This document shows, one piece after another, positions 49,796 to 61,800 of a stretch of 64,000 nucleotides of DNA (the first letter of the stretch is position 1; the number at the start of each line of letters is the position of its first letter). Source of the stretch: Sphingomonas sp. CL5.1 (GTDB lineage Bacteria > Pseudomonadota > Alphaproteobacteria > Sphingomonadales > Sphingomonadaceae); contig NZ_CP050137.1 in the NCBI RefSeq assembly GCF_013344685.1, positions 3,899,001-3,963,000 on the forward strand, written 5' to 3'. Below the pieces are notes generated by a model. It saw nothing but the letters and a program-made list of their open reading frames with translations. It made no database searches and was not told the DNA's origin. Both the position numbers and the translations under genes were made by a program.

Positions 49796-50881
49796 TCAGC
49801 GCGGCAGCATCGTGCTCCGCGCGATCTTGCCGACCAGATACGGCAGGCTGCGGTAATTGGCGTCGTGATAGGGCGAGGATGCGTCCAGCGCCTTCGACAG
49901 CCGCCGGTGCGCCTCGCCCAGCGAGTGATAGGGCAGCCCCGGCAGCAGATGGTGCAAGGCGTGATAGCGTAGCCCGACCGGCGCCCACAGGCCCGGCAGC
50001 AGCCCCGGCGGCGGCACGTTGACCGAATCGAGATATTGCGCCGTGACGGTCATCGTCTCGCCCTCGTTCTCCCACAGGTGCGCCACGAGGGTGCGGACCT
50101 GGTTGAGCACCGCCACGCCCGAGGCGACCGCCACCATGATGCCGAACGCGCGCAGCGGCAGCACGCCCGTCGCCGCCAGCGCGACCAGCGCGATCGCCCA
50201 GACCATGCAGGCGGCTTCGATCCGGTTCCATTGCGCGCGGAACTCGCCCTCCGGCATCCGGCGGCGGAAGGCGGGGTTGATCGACAACGACGAGTAACGC
50301 GCCACCACCGCGCGGCGCAGCGGCGGGATGAGCAGCGAGAGCGGCGTCAGCACGGCGTAGCGGATGATCAGCCCCACCGGCGCCAGCGCCGCGACGATGA
50401 TGAACACGGGCAAGGTCCACGGCTTCATCAACGCTAGCGGCAGATATTCCGGATCGTCGACCGTGCCGTAGCGGGTGCGCGCATGGTGCAGGTTGTGGAC
50501 GCCCTCGTACATGAACGACGGCACCAGCATCGGCACGCCAATCACCAGATTATAGGCGAAGCGGAACCCCGGCAGCGCAGCGTGGCGCACATGGGTCAGT
50601 TCGTGGATGAACAGCAGCGCGCGATAGAGCGCCAGCACCGATACCACCCCCGCCGCGATCGTCACGGCGGTCGAATGCGACAGGATCGCCGCCGCCAGCG
50701 CGGCATAGCCGAGCACCGCCGATCCGAGGAAATCCGCCCAATAGATACCCGGACGCGGCGCATTGATATCGCGCGTCAGCTCGGCGGCGGCCTTCAGCAT
50801 CTCGCGATCGTCGGCGATCGGCAGGCGCGCGGGCGCCGCGGACGCGCGGTCGAGGGTAATGGTCGTCATGGCGTGGTCCAT
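49796..50881 (-). CDS. Fatty acid desaturase family protein (361 aa)
   Basis: Membrane di-iron desaturase/hydroxylase. Three histidine boxes are visible: HELTHVRH, HNLHHAR and HALHHLLPG, separated by hydrophobic segments (VLGYAALAAAILSHSTAV, FIIVAALAPVGLIIRYAVL, AIALVALAATGVLPL). The protein is topologically like FA_desaturase enzymes acting on lipids. It starts at ATG 50881 (an internal ATG at 50869 is possible). The substrate could be a fatty acyl chain, a sphingoid base or a carotenoid; context does not decide. Confidence 0.85.
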   Translation of the reverse strand: MDHAMTTITLDRASAAPARLPIADDREMLKAAAELTRDINAPRPGIYWADFLGSAVLGYAALAAAILSHSTAVTIAAGVVSVLALYRALLFIHELTHVRHAALPGFRFAYNLVIGVPMLVPSFMYEGVHNLHHARTRYGTVDDPEYLPLALMKPWTLPVFIIVAALAPVGLIIRYAVLTPLSLLIPPLRRAVVARYSSLSINPAFRRRMPEGEFRAQWNRIEAACMVWAIALVALAATGVLPLRAFGIMVAVASGVAVLNQVRTLVAHLWENEGETMTVTAQYLDSVNVPPPGLLPGLWAPVGLRYHALHHLLPGLPYHSLGEAHRRLSKALDASSPYHDANYRSLPYLVGKIARSTMLPR

Positions 50882-50989
50882 TGGCCGAAGATAGTGGCGA
50901 GACGGTGGCGTTTACAGGCCGCCGGCGGCGCGATGATGACGGAAAGGTCACTCGCCATGATCGCCCCGTGCGATTATTGCGCCTGTCCC

Positions 50990-52144
50990 ATGGCATCACC
51001 GATCACCATCCGCCCCGTCCTGACGAAGCGCGACCGCAAGACCTTCGTCGACCTTCCCTTCCGCCTCTATCGCGACGATCCGAACTGGGTGCCGCCGCTG
51101 AAGGGCGAGGCTCTGGGCCTCATCACGCCGGAGAAGAACGGCTGGTACAGCCATGCGAAGGCGCAGCTTTTCCTCGCCGAGCAGGACGGCCGGGTGGCCG
51201 GGCGCATCTCCGCGCATATCGACACGCTGGCGCTGGAAATGCCACCCGAGCGCGGCTTCGGCCCCGGCACCGGCTTCTGGGGGCTGATGGACGCGGAGAA
51301 CGAGGAGCAATTCGCCGCGCTGATCGCGGCGGCGGAAGGCTGGCTGCGCGATCAGGGCATGACGCGGGCGATCGGCCCCGTCTCGCAATCGGTGTGGGAG
51401 GAGCCGGGGCTGCTGATCGAGGGTTTCGATCATCCGCCGACGGTGATGATGGGTCATGCCAGGCCCGAATATCGCGGCTGGGTGGAGCGCGCGGGCTACC
51501 TCCCGGCGAAGCAGCTCTTCACCTATGACCTGCCGATCTCGGACGGCTTTCCGCCGATCGTCAACCGCATCGTCGCGTCCGGCGAGAAGAACCCGCGCAT
51601 CCGCATCCGGCACGTCGACAAGTCGAGGTTCCAGCAGGAGGCCGCGATCATCCTGGGCATCCTCAACGATGCCTGGTCCGACAACTGGGGCTTCATCCCG
51701 CTGACCCAGCCGGAGATCGACGATATCGGCGTGAAGCTGAAGCCGATCGTATTCAACGACCTGATCCGCATCGCCGAGCTGGACGGCCGGCCGGTCGCCT
51801 TCATGATAACGCTGCCGGACCTCAACGAGGCGATCAAGCCGCTCAATGGCAACCTGCTGCCGTTCGGCTGGGCGAAGCTGTTGCTGTGGTTGCGGCGGCC
51901 GAAGGTGCGGACGATGCGCGTGCCGCTGATGGGCGTGCTGAAGGAGCTTCAGGCGTCGCGGCTGGCGAGCCAGCTCGCCTTCATGATGATCGAGTTCATC
52001 CGCCGCGACGCGGTGGGGCGTTATGGCGCAAGCCGCGCAGAGATCGGCTGGGTGCTCGACGACAATCAGGGCATGAATTCGATCGCCAGCGCGATCGATA
52101 GCAAAGTCAACAAGGTCTATCAGATCTACGCGCGCGATCTGTAG
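50990..52144 (+). CDS. GNAT-like N-acetyltransferase domain protein (384 aa)
   Basis: Protein of the YghO/GNAT-like family often annotated as N-acetyltransferase. The N-terminus has FVDLPFRLYRDDPNWVPPLKGE, with AQLFLAEQDGRVAGRISAHID, then GPVSQSVWEEPGLLIEGFDHPPTVMM and a C-terminal acyltransferase-like half (ELDGRPVAFMITLPDLNEAI, AEIGWVLDDNQGMNSIA). Most upstream in-frame codons are unconvincing; ATG 50990 gives the family N-terminus. Biochemical function is not established. A strong inverted repeat follows the stop. Confidence 0.82.
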   Translation: MASPITIRPVLTKRDRKTFVDLPFRLYRDDPNWVPPLKGEALGLITPEKNGWYSHAKAQLFLAEQDGRVAGRISAHIDTLALEMPPERGFGPGTGFWGLMDAENEEQFAALIAAAEGWLRDQGMTRAIGPVSQSVWEEPGLLIEGFDHPPTVMMGHARPEYRGWVERAGYLPAKQLFTYDLPISDGFPPIVNRIVASGEKNPRIRIRHVDKSRFQQEAAIILGILNDAWSDNWGFIPLTQPEIDDIGVKLKPIVFNDLIRIAELDGRPVAFMITLPDLNEAIKPLNGNLLPFGWAKLLLWLRRPKVRTMRVPLMGVLKELQASRLASQLAFMMIEFIRRDAVGRYGASRAEIGWVLDDNQGMNSIASAIDSKVNKVYQIYARDL

Positions 52145-52153
52145 CGGCAAGTC

Positions 52154-52191
52154 GGACGGCTCGCGACATGAGGGAGGGTCGCGAGCCGTCC
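52154..52191. terminator. Bidirectional hairpin between convergent genes
   Basis: Perfect 14-bp inverted repeat, arms 52154-52167 and 52178-52191 with a 10-nt loop. It lies between the end of the GNAT-like gene (52144) and the end of the leftward small secreted protein gene (52202). No U-run follows on either strand, so termination efficiency is uncertain, but the position fits a shared terminator. Confidence 0.55.
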
Positions 52192-52201
52192 GTGCCCGCC
52201 G

Positions 52202-52441
52202 TCACTTCTTGGCGAGCGGGTCCACACCCATCTTCTGCCACTCGGCGCGGGTATGGCATTCCTTCGTGGGGATGCGCGAGCCGGTGACCGTATCGACCCA
52301 GCAGATACGCTGCGTGGGCGATGGCGTGTCGGTCGGCGCGGGGACGGGCGCGGGCGGCGGGAGCGTGCGCGCCGCGGCGGGGACGGCGATCGCGGCGGTG
52401 AAGGCGATGGTCGCGGCGGCAATCAGGGAACGGGTGTTCAT
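52202..52441 (-). CDS. Small secreted protein with Cys-containing motif (79 aa)
   Basis: Short exported protein. The signal peptide (MNTRSLIAAATIAFTAAIAVPAAA) is followed by a Pro/Thr-rich linker and the motif ICWVDTVTGSRIPTKECHTRAEW, with two cysteines 14 residues apart that could form a disulfide. Similar C-x-VTGSR-x-C-TRAEW tails are common in small periplasmic proteins of sphingomonads. ATG 52441 is preceded by GGAGGA at about 7 nt. No function is known. Confidence 0.75.
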   Translation of the reverse strand: MNTRSLIAAATIAFTAAIAVPAAARTLPPPAPVPAPTDTPSPTQRICWVDTVTGSRIPTKECHTRAEWQKMGVDPLAKK

Positions 52442-52750
52442 GGCTTTCCTCCTCCGAAAATTTCGCAGCCTGGGGAGCGCTGCGACCATCGAAGTGCATT
52501 AGTCGTGCCAAACACTTGAATCTTTTATTTTCAAATACTTATGAAAACATCACCCTGAAAGACGCACCGGAGATTGGTGAAAATCACGCCTTGTCGGCGC
52601 ATTACGCCAACCCTCGCAGTGATAAGCGCCATCCTGCAATCCGGCGCGCGCGCTAACTGAATCGTGGCCGAGCGTTCGCCTTTATCCGTTGGAAAATGCA
52701 TCCCGCTGGGCCAAACCGCGCCGACGCCATAACGACAGGAAACCCATCCG
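52442..52750. other. Intergenic region, 309 bp
   Basis: Non-coding gap between a leftward small gene and the rightward Cds1-like gene, noticeably more A+T-rich than its surroundings around 52510-52555. It probably holds the promoters of both genes: a TTGAAT hexamer at 52516-52521 with TTATGA 17 nt downstream is a weak rightward candidate. A short dyad (TTGAA with TTCAA, 52516-52533) covers the same stretch. No RNA gene or repeat is recognised. Confidence 0.5.
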
Positions 52751-53824
52751 ATGTACGCCTCCTCCCCGCTCGCCTCGCACCGCGCGTGGCTGACCGATGC
52801 GATCCGACGGATCGAGGCCGATTTCAATCGCTCGGCGGACACACACCTGATCCGCGTCGACCTGCCGCGCCACCCCGGCATCACGCTGTATCTGAAGGAT
52901 GAAAGCTCGCATCCCACCGGCAGCCTGAAGCACCGCCTCGCCCGCTCGCTGTTCCTCTATGCGCTGTGCAACGAATGGATCGGCCCGGATACGTGCGTGA
53001 TCGAGGCGTCGTCAGGCTCGACGGCGGTGAGCGAGGCGTATTTCGCGCGGATGCTGGGGCTGCGCTTCATCGCCGTGGTGCCGGCGACCACCGCCGCGCC
53101 GAAGCTCGACGCGATCCGCTTTCAGGGCGGCGAGATCCATACTGTCGACGATCCGCGCACCGTCTATGACGTGGCGCAGCGGCTCGCGGCGGAGACGCGC
53201 GGCCATTACCTCGACCAGTTCACCTATGCCGAGCGCGCGACGGACTGGCGCGGCAACAACAATATCGCCGAGAGCATTTTCTCCCAGATGGCGCGCGAGG
53301 AGCGGCCGATCCCTGACTGGATCGTGTGTGGCGCGGGCACCGGCGGCACCTCCGCGACGATCGGGCGCTTCATCCGCTACCAGCGCCACGCGACGCGGCT
53401 GCTGGTCGCCGATCCGCTCCATTCGGTGTTCCATCGCCATTACGCCGACCGCAGCGTCGACGCGCTGCCGGAGGGCTGCGCCTCGTGCATCGAGGGAATC
53501 GGCCGCCCGCGCGTCGAGCCGAGCTTCATCCCCGGCGTGATCGACCGGATGGTGGCGGTGGACGACGCCCAGAGCATCGGCGCGATGCGCGCGCTTTCGG
53601 CGCGGCTTGGCCGGCGCGTCGGCGGCTCGACCGGTACGAACCTCTGGGCCTGCGCGCAATTGGTGGAGGAGATGGCGGCGGCGGGCGAGCGCGGCAGCAT
53701 CGTCACGTTGCTGTGCGACGGCGGCGACCGCTACGGCTGCACCTATTACGACGATGCGTGGCTCGCCGAACGCCGGATCGACTGGCGGAGTGCGGCTGAA
53801 CGCGTCGCGGCGCTGTGGGATTGA
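52751..53824 (+). CDS. PLP-dependent cysteine synthase/desulfhydrase-like, Cds1 type (357 aa)
   Basis: Fold-type II PLP enzyme of the cysteine synthase family, closest in pattern to the L-cysteine desulfhydrase Cds1. The PLP Lys is in [12 protein letters not shown], the substrate loop is [11 protein letters not shown] and the phosphate-binding glycines are [16 protein letters not shown]-terminal [11 protein letters not shown] and [15 protein letters not shown] differ from CysK. It may release H2S and pyruvate from cysteine, or act as a cysteine synthase. It lies upstream of hisE with a possible 35-codon gene in between. Confidence 0.85.
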   Translation: MYASSPLASHRAWLTDAIRRIEADFNRSADTHLIRVDLPRHPGITLYLKDESSHPTGSLKHRLARSLFLYALCNEWIGPDTCVIEASSGSTAVSEAYFARMLGLRFIAVVPATTAAPKLDAIRFQGGEIHTVDDPRTVYDVAQRLAAETRGHYLDQFTYAERATDWRGNNNIAESIFSQMAREERPIPDWIVCGAGTGGTSATIGRFIRYQRHATRLLVADPLHSVFHRHYADRSVDALPEGCASCIEGIGRPRVEPSFIPGVIDRMVAVDDAQSIGAMRALSARLGRRVGGSTGTNLWACAQLVEEMAAAGERGSIVTLLCDGGDRYGCTYYDDAWLAERRIDWRSAAERVAALWD

Positions 53825-53916
53825 TTGTTCCGGCGCGGACGTTCGGCCCGGATGGCATGGAGGCTTCCGCATCCACGCCGGGCGCGCCGCATAGCGGCAC
53901 CGTCCGCGAACGCAAG

Positions 53917-54024
53917 ATGCCTGAGCTTTCCGACGTCGCGCTGTTCGTCGTCGCCGTGCTCGCGGTGTGGCTGACACGCCGCGCGCTCAGGCGACGGATG
54001 CGAAAAGGGCCGCCGGACGGTTGA
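53917..54024 (+). CDS. Possible small membrane protein (35 aa)
   Basis: Short frame starting at ATG 53917: MPELSDVALFVVAVLAVWL, then a run of basic residues (TRRALRRRMRK). It would be a single-pass membrane peptide with a positive-inside tail. A longer in-frame version starts at 53815. The frame lies between the Cds1-like gene and hisE on the same strand. Coding status is uncertain; no homologue is recognised. Confidence 0.35.
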   Translation: MPELSDVALFVVAVLAVWLTRRALRRRMRKGPPDG

Positions 54025-54056
54025 CCGCGCGCGCCACACGCGGCACCGCTGCCGGC

Positions 54057-54392
54057 ATGGCCGACGATACGCTCGATCGCCTCGAGGCGACGATCCGCGC
54101 GCGCAAGGACGCGGCGGCGATGAAATCCTATACCGCCAGCCTGTTCTTCCAGGGACGCAGGCGCATCGCGCAGAAGCTGGGCGAGGAAGCGGTGGAAACC
54201 GTGATCGCCGCCTGCTCCGGCGACGACGCCAAGATCGTCCCCGAGGCAGCGGACCTGATCTTCCACCTGCTCGTCCTGCTCGCCGACGCGGACCTGACGC
54301 TGGACGACGTGCGCCGCGAACTGGAGCGTCGCGAGGGCCAGTCCGGCCATGACGAGAAAGCCGGCCGGCCGCTTTCCTTCCGCCCCGAATAG
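54057..54392 (+). CDS. hisE: Phosphoribosyl-ATP pyrophosphatase HisE (111 aa)
   Basis: All-alpha MazG-like pyrophosphatase catalysing the second step of histidine biosynthesis (PR-ATP to PR-AMP). Signature residues are KSYTASLFFQGRRRIAQKLGEEAVETVIAA and EAADLIFHLLVLL, giving the metal-binding acidic cluster EExxE. The length is standard. In many alphaproteobacteria hisE follows hisF; here the upstream genes are a Cds1-like enzyme and a possible small membrane protein. The HIT gene 10 bp downstream is the usual neighbour. Confidence 0.9.
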   Translation: MADDTLDRLEATIRARKDAAAMKSYTASLFFQGRRRIAQKLGEEAVETVIAACSGDDAKIVPEAADLIFHLLVLLADADLTLDDVRRELERREGQSGHDEKAGRPLSFRPE

Positions 54393-54402
54393 GAGTCGCA
54401 TC

Positions 54403-54795
54403 ATGGCCGTCGACGCCACCCAGCCCTATGACGATCAGAACATCTTCGCGAAGATCCTGCACGGCGAGATCCGGTCGCGAAAGGTGTTCGAGGACGAACA
54501 TACATTGGTGTTCCACGACATCGCGCCATGGGCGCCGACGCACCTGCTGGTAATCCCGAAGGGCGCCTATGTGAGCTGGGACGATTTTTCCGAAAAGGCG
54601 TCCGACGCGGAAATCGCCAGCTTCGTCCGCGTCACCGGCAAGGTCGCGCGCGAGGCCGGGCTGGTCGAAAGCGGCTATCGCCTGATCGCCAACACCGGGC
54701 TGGATTCCCATGCCGAGGTGCCGCACCTCCACGTCCATATCCTCGCCGGACGGCAACTCGGGCCGATGCTGGTGCGGAACGACAGCCGCCGCTGA
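54403..54795 (+). CDS. HIT-family nucleotide hydrolase (130 aa)
   Basis: Histidine-triad protein of the Hint type. DDQNIFAKILHGEIRSRKVFEDEHTLVFHDIAPWAPTH is the N-terminal nucleotide-binding part, and VPHLHVHILAG carries the His-x-His-x-His active site. Hint proteins hydrolyse AMP-lysine-type phosphoramidates. ATG 54403 has AGGAG 7 nt upstream. It is probably co-transcribed with hisE, a common arrangement in sphingomonads. Confidence 0.9.
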   Translation: MAVDATQPYDDQNIFAKILHGEIRSRKVFEDEHTLVFHDIAPWAPTHLLVIPKGAYVSWDDFSEKASDAEIASFVRVTGKVAREAGLVESGYRLIANTGLDSHAEVPHLHVHILAGRQLGPMLVRNDSRR

Positions 54796-54904
54796 TCCAT
54801 CCTCCCCTCAACCCGCCCCGTTCGGGCTAGGCGAGCCGCGCATTCGCCGCTAGGTTCCGGCGCTTAACGTATTCGGGCCGTCCGGGGGCGGCCGAGGGAG
54901 GATT

Positions 54905-56473
54905 ATGGCAACCAGACCCGCAGAAGGTCTTCTCGCGCGGATGACGCTCCGCAAGACGGTGGAGCAGGTTCAGCGCGAGACGCAGGCCAGCGAGCTGAAA
55001 CGAACGCTCAGCGCGGCCAATCTCGTTTTTCTCGGCATTGGTTGCATCATCGGCGCGGGCATCTTCGTGCGCACCGGCAACGCGGCGGCGCTCCATGCCG
55101 GGCCGGCGGTGCTGATCTCGTTCGTCGTCGCCGGCGTGATCTGCGGGCTTGCGGGCCTGTGCTATGCCGAGCTTTCCTCGACCCTGCCCGTATCGGGGTC
55201 GGCCTATACCTATTCATATACCACGATCGGCGAGTTCGCCGCCTGGGTGATGGGCGCGCTGCTGCTGCTCGAATACGGGCTGGCGGCATCGGTCGTCGCG
55301 GTCGGCTGGTCGGGCTATGTCGTGTCGCTACTGCGCGATTACGGCATCATCATACCCGTGGAGCTTACCGGGCCGAGCGGCCATGCGATCATGCAGAACG
55401 GCGCGGCGGTGCTCGGTGCCAACGGCGCGCCGCTGACCTACCTGTTCAACCTCCCCGCCTTCATGATCTGCGTGCTGCTCGGCGCGCTGCTGGTCGTCGG
55501 CGTGAGCGAGAGCGCGAAGGTCAACAACGCGATCGTAGTGGTCAAGATGGGCGTCATCATCGCGTTCATCCTGATCGTCGGCTGGTTCGTGATCCAGAAT
55601 TTCGGCACGCTGAAGGCCAATTGGGAGCCGTTCATCCCGCCGCCCTCCGGCGCGAAGGGCGAGTTCGGCTGGGGTGGCATCATGCGCGCGGCCTCGATCG
55701 TGTTCTTCGCCTATATCGGCTTCGAGGCGGTCTCCACCGCCGGGCAGGAAGCGAAGAACCCGGCGCGCGACATGCCGATCGGCATCATCGGCAGCCTCGT
55801 CGTCTGCACCGTCATCTACATGCTGGTGTCGGTGACGATGACGCTGATCGTGAACTACAAATTGCTCAACGTGCCCGATCCGGTCGCGGTGGCGGTGGAC
55901 GCGCTCGGCCCGCAATGGGGCTGGTTCGCGAAGATCGTCAAGATCGGCGCGATCGTTGGCCTCACCTCGGTCGTGCTGGTGCTGATGTACGGCCAGACGC
56001 GCATCTTCTACACGATGGCACGCGACGGGCTGCTGCCGCGCGTGTTCGCCAACGTGCATCCGCGCTTCAAGACGCCGTGGGTCAACACGATCCTCGTCGC
56101 GGCGATCGTCGCGGCGGCGGCGGGCTTCTTCGACATCAACACGCTGGGAGACATGACTTCGGTCGGCACGCTGGCGGCGTTCGGCATCGTCTGCCTCACG
56201 GTGGTGTGGCTGCGCCGCACGCACCCGAATCTGCCGCGTGGCTTCAAGGTACCGCTCTATCCGGTGCTGCCGATCCTCGGCATCCTGTTCTGCTTCGGCC
56301 TGATCTTCTCGATCGAGACGCGGGTGCTGATGTTCTTCCTGTGGTATTCGATCGGCGCGATCGTGCTGTATTTCGTCTATGGGATGCACAACTCGCGGCT
56401 CTACAAGGGACTCGACGAGATCGAGGGCAAGGACATGGGCGAATATGTCGCGCCCGTGGGCGAGCAGCCCTGA
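54905..56473 (+). CDS. APC-superfamily amino acid permease (522 aa)
   Basis: Amino acid/polyamine transporter with about 12 transmembrane helices. The first helix carries the unwound substrate motif GCIIGAGIFVRTG, and further helices include PAVLISFVVAGVICGLAGLCYAEL, AAWVMGALLLLEYGLAAS and GFEAVSTAGQEAKNPARDMPIGI. The pattern matches YfnA/CAT-like cationic amino acid permeases. An N-terminal cytoplasmic stretch of about 35 residues precedes TM1. Substrate cannot be fixed from sequence. It stands between the HIT gene and ligA. Confidence 0.88.
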   Translation: MATRPAEGLLARMTLRKTVEQVQRETQASELKRTLSAANLVFLGIGCIIGAGIFVRTGNAAALHAGPAVLISFVVAGVICGLAGLCYAELSSTLPVSGSAYTYSYTTIGEFAAWVMGALLLLEYGLAASVVAVGWSGYVVSLLRDYGIIIPVELTGPSGHAIMQNGAAVLGANGAPLTYLFNLPAFMICVLLGALLVVGVSESAKVNNAIVVVKMGVIIAFILIVGWFVIQNFGTLKANWEPFIPPPSGAKGEFGWGGIMRAASIVFFAYIGFEAVSTAGQEAKNPARDMPIGIIGSLVVCTVIYMLVSVTMTLIVNYKLLNVPDPVAVAVDALGPQWGWFAKIVKIGAIVGLTSVVLVLMYGQTRIFYTMARDGLLPRVFANVHPRFKTPWVNTILVAAIVAAAAGFFDINTLGDMTSVGTLAAFGIVCLTVVWLRRTHPNLPRGFKVPLYPVLPILGILFCFGLIFSIETRVLMFFLWYSIGAIVLYFVYGMHNSRLYKGLDEIEGKDMGEYVAPVGEQP

Positions 56474-56526
56474 TCGATCGCCTCCGCCCGTTCACCCCCT
56501 TCGCAACGAGGGGGCGGACGGGCTAG

Positions 56527-58662
<2,136 letters not shown>

Positions 58663-58666
58663 TTTC

Positions 58667-58688
58667 GCGACGAAAGTGTCGCTTTTTT
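58667..58688 (+). terminator. Intrinsic terminator after ligA
   Basis: A 5-bp stem (GCGAC 58667-58671, GTCGC 58678-58682) with a 6-nt loop is followed directly by six T residues (58683-58688). It starts 4 bp after the ligA stop codon. Stem is short but the U-tract is clear. Confidence 0.68.
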
Positions 58689-58834
58689 GCAACGCCTCAT
58701 GAGTCGAGTCTGAAGCGGGGACGAAATCGACTCGCGGCTGTCATCGTAGCTTAATAATGCGAAGGCACGGGCTCGGCGGACGGTCAGGGAACCGCCGGGA
58801 ACCTGAGCAGAAGCTCGCAAGGGGAACAGGAACG

Positions 58835-61800
58835 ATGCGTACTAGCCTATTTCTGGGCGTGGCTGCGGCTGCGCTCATCGCGCCGGTTGCAGCCACGGCG
58901 CAGGAAACCACTTCGTCGATTCGCGGCTCGGTGACGTCGGGCGGCGCCCCGGTCGCCGGCGCGACCGTGACGATCGTGAACGTGCCGACCGGCACCACCA
59001 GCACCACCGTCACCGACGGCAACGGCGGCTTCATCGCCAACGGCCTGCGCCCCGGCGGCCCCTACACCGTCTCCGTAACCGCGACCGGCTTCGCCAAGAC
59101 GCAGATCACCGACGTCAACACCACGGTCGCGCAGGTCTATGAGCTGCCGATCGAGCTGCAGACCGAAGGCTCCGCGCAGGACGTCGTCGTCACCGCCTCG
59201 CGCCTGCCGAACGCCCGCACTGTATCGCAGGGCCCGGCCACCGTGCTGACCGCGGCGGACATCGCCAACGTCCCCACCATCAACCGCGACATCCGCGATC
59301 TCGAGCGCCGCGATCCGTTCGCCCGTCTCGACGACAGCCCCACTGGCGGCCGCGCCGTCTCGTTCGCGGGACAGAATGCGCGTTACAACCGCTTCTCGGT
59401 GGACGGCGTGCCGATCACCGACAATTTCGGCCTCAACACCGACGGTTTGCCCAGCCGCCGTTCGCCGATCCCGATCGACGCGATCGGCCAGTTCCAGGCG
59501 AAGGTCGCGCCCTATGACGTGCGCGAGGGCAATTTCCAGGGCGGCGCGATCAACATCGTGCTGAAGTCCGGCACCAATTCGTTCCACGGCACCGGCTTCT
59601 ATTCCTATATGGGCGACGGGCTGGTCGGCAAGGACACGAAGCCGGGACCAGGTATCCCGAGCGGCCACACCAGCGTTCCCGATTTCAAGATCCAGAACTT
59701 CGGTGCCGAGCTTTCCGGCCCGATCATCAAGGATAAATTGTTCTTCATGGTCGCCGGCGAGCGGCTGCGCGGCGGCCGCCCGATCGCGGAAGGCCCGATC
59801 GACAATAATGTCGGCACCGCCATTCCGAACCTGACGCAGGCGCAGGTCGATCAGGTGTCGCAGATCGCCAAGACCGTGTACGGCTACAACACCGGCACCG
59901 TGCTGCACGATCTGGGAGACAAGGACGACCGCATCGTGGCGCGCATCGATGCCAACCTGTCGGATCGCCAGCGTCTGTCGTTGACCTACACCTACGCCAA
60001 TGACGCGATCAACCTGCTCAACAACACCTATTCGTCGATCACCACCGGCAGCCCCGGCCTCGGCCTGGCGTCGAACGCCTATATCCAGGGCAACCGCCTG
60101 CACACCGGCGTGGTGCAGTGGAACGCCGACTGGTCGGACAATTTCTCGACCGAGGCGCGCGGTTATTACAAAAACTACACCCGTATCCAGCAGCCGCTGA
60201 TGGGCAAGGGCTTCGCACAGTTCCGCGTCTGCACCAATCCGACCAACAGCATCGTCAGCGCAATCAACGCCACCGTCTCGCCGACAGGCTGCGAACGCAC
60301 CAGCGCCGATGAGGTTGGCACCGACGCGGTCGTTTCGTTCGGCCCGGACAACTCGCGCCAGACCAACGAACTGCGCACCACCACCTGGGGCGGCTTGCTG
60401 CAGGCGCGCCTGACGATAGACAATCACGACGTTCGCCTCTTCACCGAGGTCGCGGCGGTGAGCGTATTCAACGCCTTCCTTCAGAACAGTGCCGGAAATT
60501 ATTATTTCGACTCGATTGAGGATTTCCAGAACCAGCGCGCCAGTTCGATCACCTATGCCAACGCGATCCCGTCGCTGAACCCGGACGACGCGGCCGCCAA
60601 CTTCCATTACCAGAGCTATACCTTTGGCCTGATGGATCAGTGGCGCATTTCCGACACGTTCAACGTCAGCTTCGGCGCGCGCTACGACCTTTTCGCGCAG
60701 CATGACCGGCCGGCGCTCAGCCAGGCCTACGTCAATCGCTACATCGGCGGCGCCTATGTCAACGGCCGGACCATCCTGGTTGGGCCGAACTCGGTCAACA
60801 TTGGCGGTCTCGGCCTGTTCCAGCCGCGCTTCGGCTTCGATTGGAAGCCCGCGCCGCGCCTGAGCTTCCGTGGCGGCGGCGGCATCTTCGGCGGCGGCGC
60901 GCCGGACGTGTACGTGTCGAACAGCTTCTCGAACACGGGCGTACTGACCAACTCGATCTCGATCAGCCGCACGGCTACCGGCTACACCGGCACGCCGGTC
61001 GACCCGACGGACGCCAACGCGATTCTGACGAACGTGACGGGCAAGAGCATCCCGTCGCTCGCCAATCAGGTGCTGACCAACGCCACGGTGAACACGCTTG
61101 CGCCGATCAATGCCATCGACCGCAACTTCAAGACGCCGTCGCAATGGCGCGCCACGCTGACGGGCGAGTATAACGCCAACCTTGGCCCGCTTGGCGACAA
61201 CTGGCTGTTCGGCGCCGACCTGCTCTACTCGAAGGTCCGCAACCAGGTGTTCTTCACCGACATCCGCTCGACCCCGGTGACGAACCCGGCCAATGCGCTG
61301 ACGCCGGACGGCCGCATCCGCTATCAGAACGTGGCTCTCGACTCCAAGACCGGCCTACCATCAAGCGACACCAACACCGATATCCTGATGACCAATACGG
61401 ACAAGGGCCGGTCGTGGGTCGCGGTCGCGCGCGTCGACAAGTCGTGGGATATGGGGCTGAGCATCTACGGCAGCTACACGTTCCAGAACATCAAGGATCA
61501 GTCGCCCGCGACCTCCTCGACCGCCGGCTCGAACTATTCGAACGGCGCGTTCGTCGATCCGAACAACGTGGCCTACGGCACGTCGAACGACGAGGTGCGC
61601 CACATGTTCAAATATGGCGTGACGTTCGATCACGCCTTCTTCGGCGACAACAAGACCTCGATCGCGCTGTTCGGGGAGACCCGTATCGGCCGCCCGTTCA
61701 GCTATACGTTCCAGGACTTCGGCTCCGGCCGCTCGGCGGTGTTCGGCGTCACCGGGCGCAGCACGGCCACCAGCACGGCAGGCCAACGCTATCTGATGTA

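Noticed and set aside
56486..56524. Imperfect GC-rich hairpin after the APC permease
   Set aside because: The stem has mismatches and no U-run follows; too weak for a terminator call.
58847..61144. A 765-codon open frame on the - strand
   Set aside because: Antisense shadow of the TonB receptor with repetitive low-complexity Arg/Val/Asp/Gly composition.
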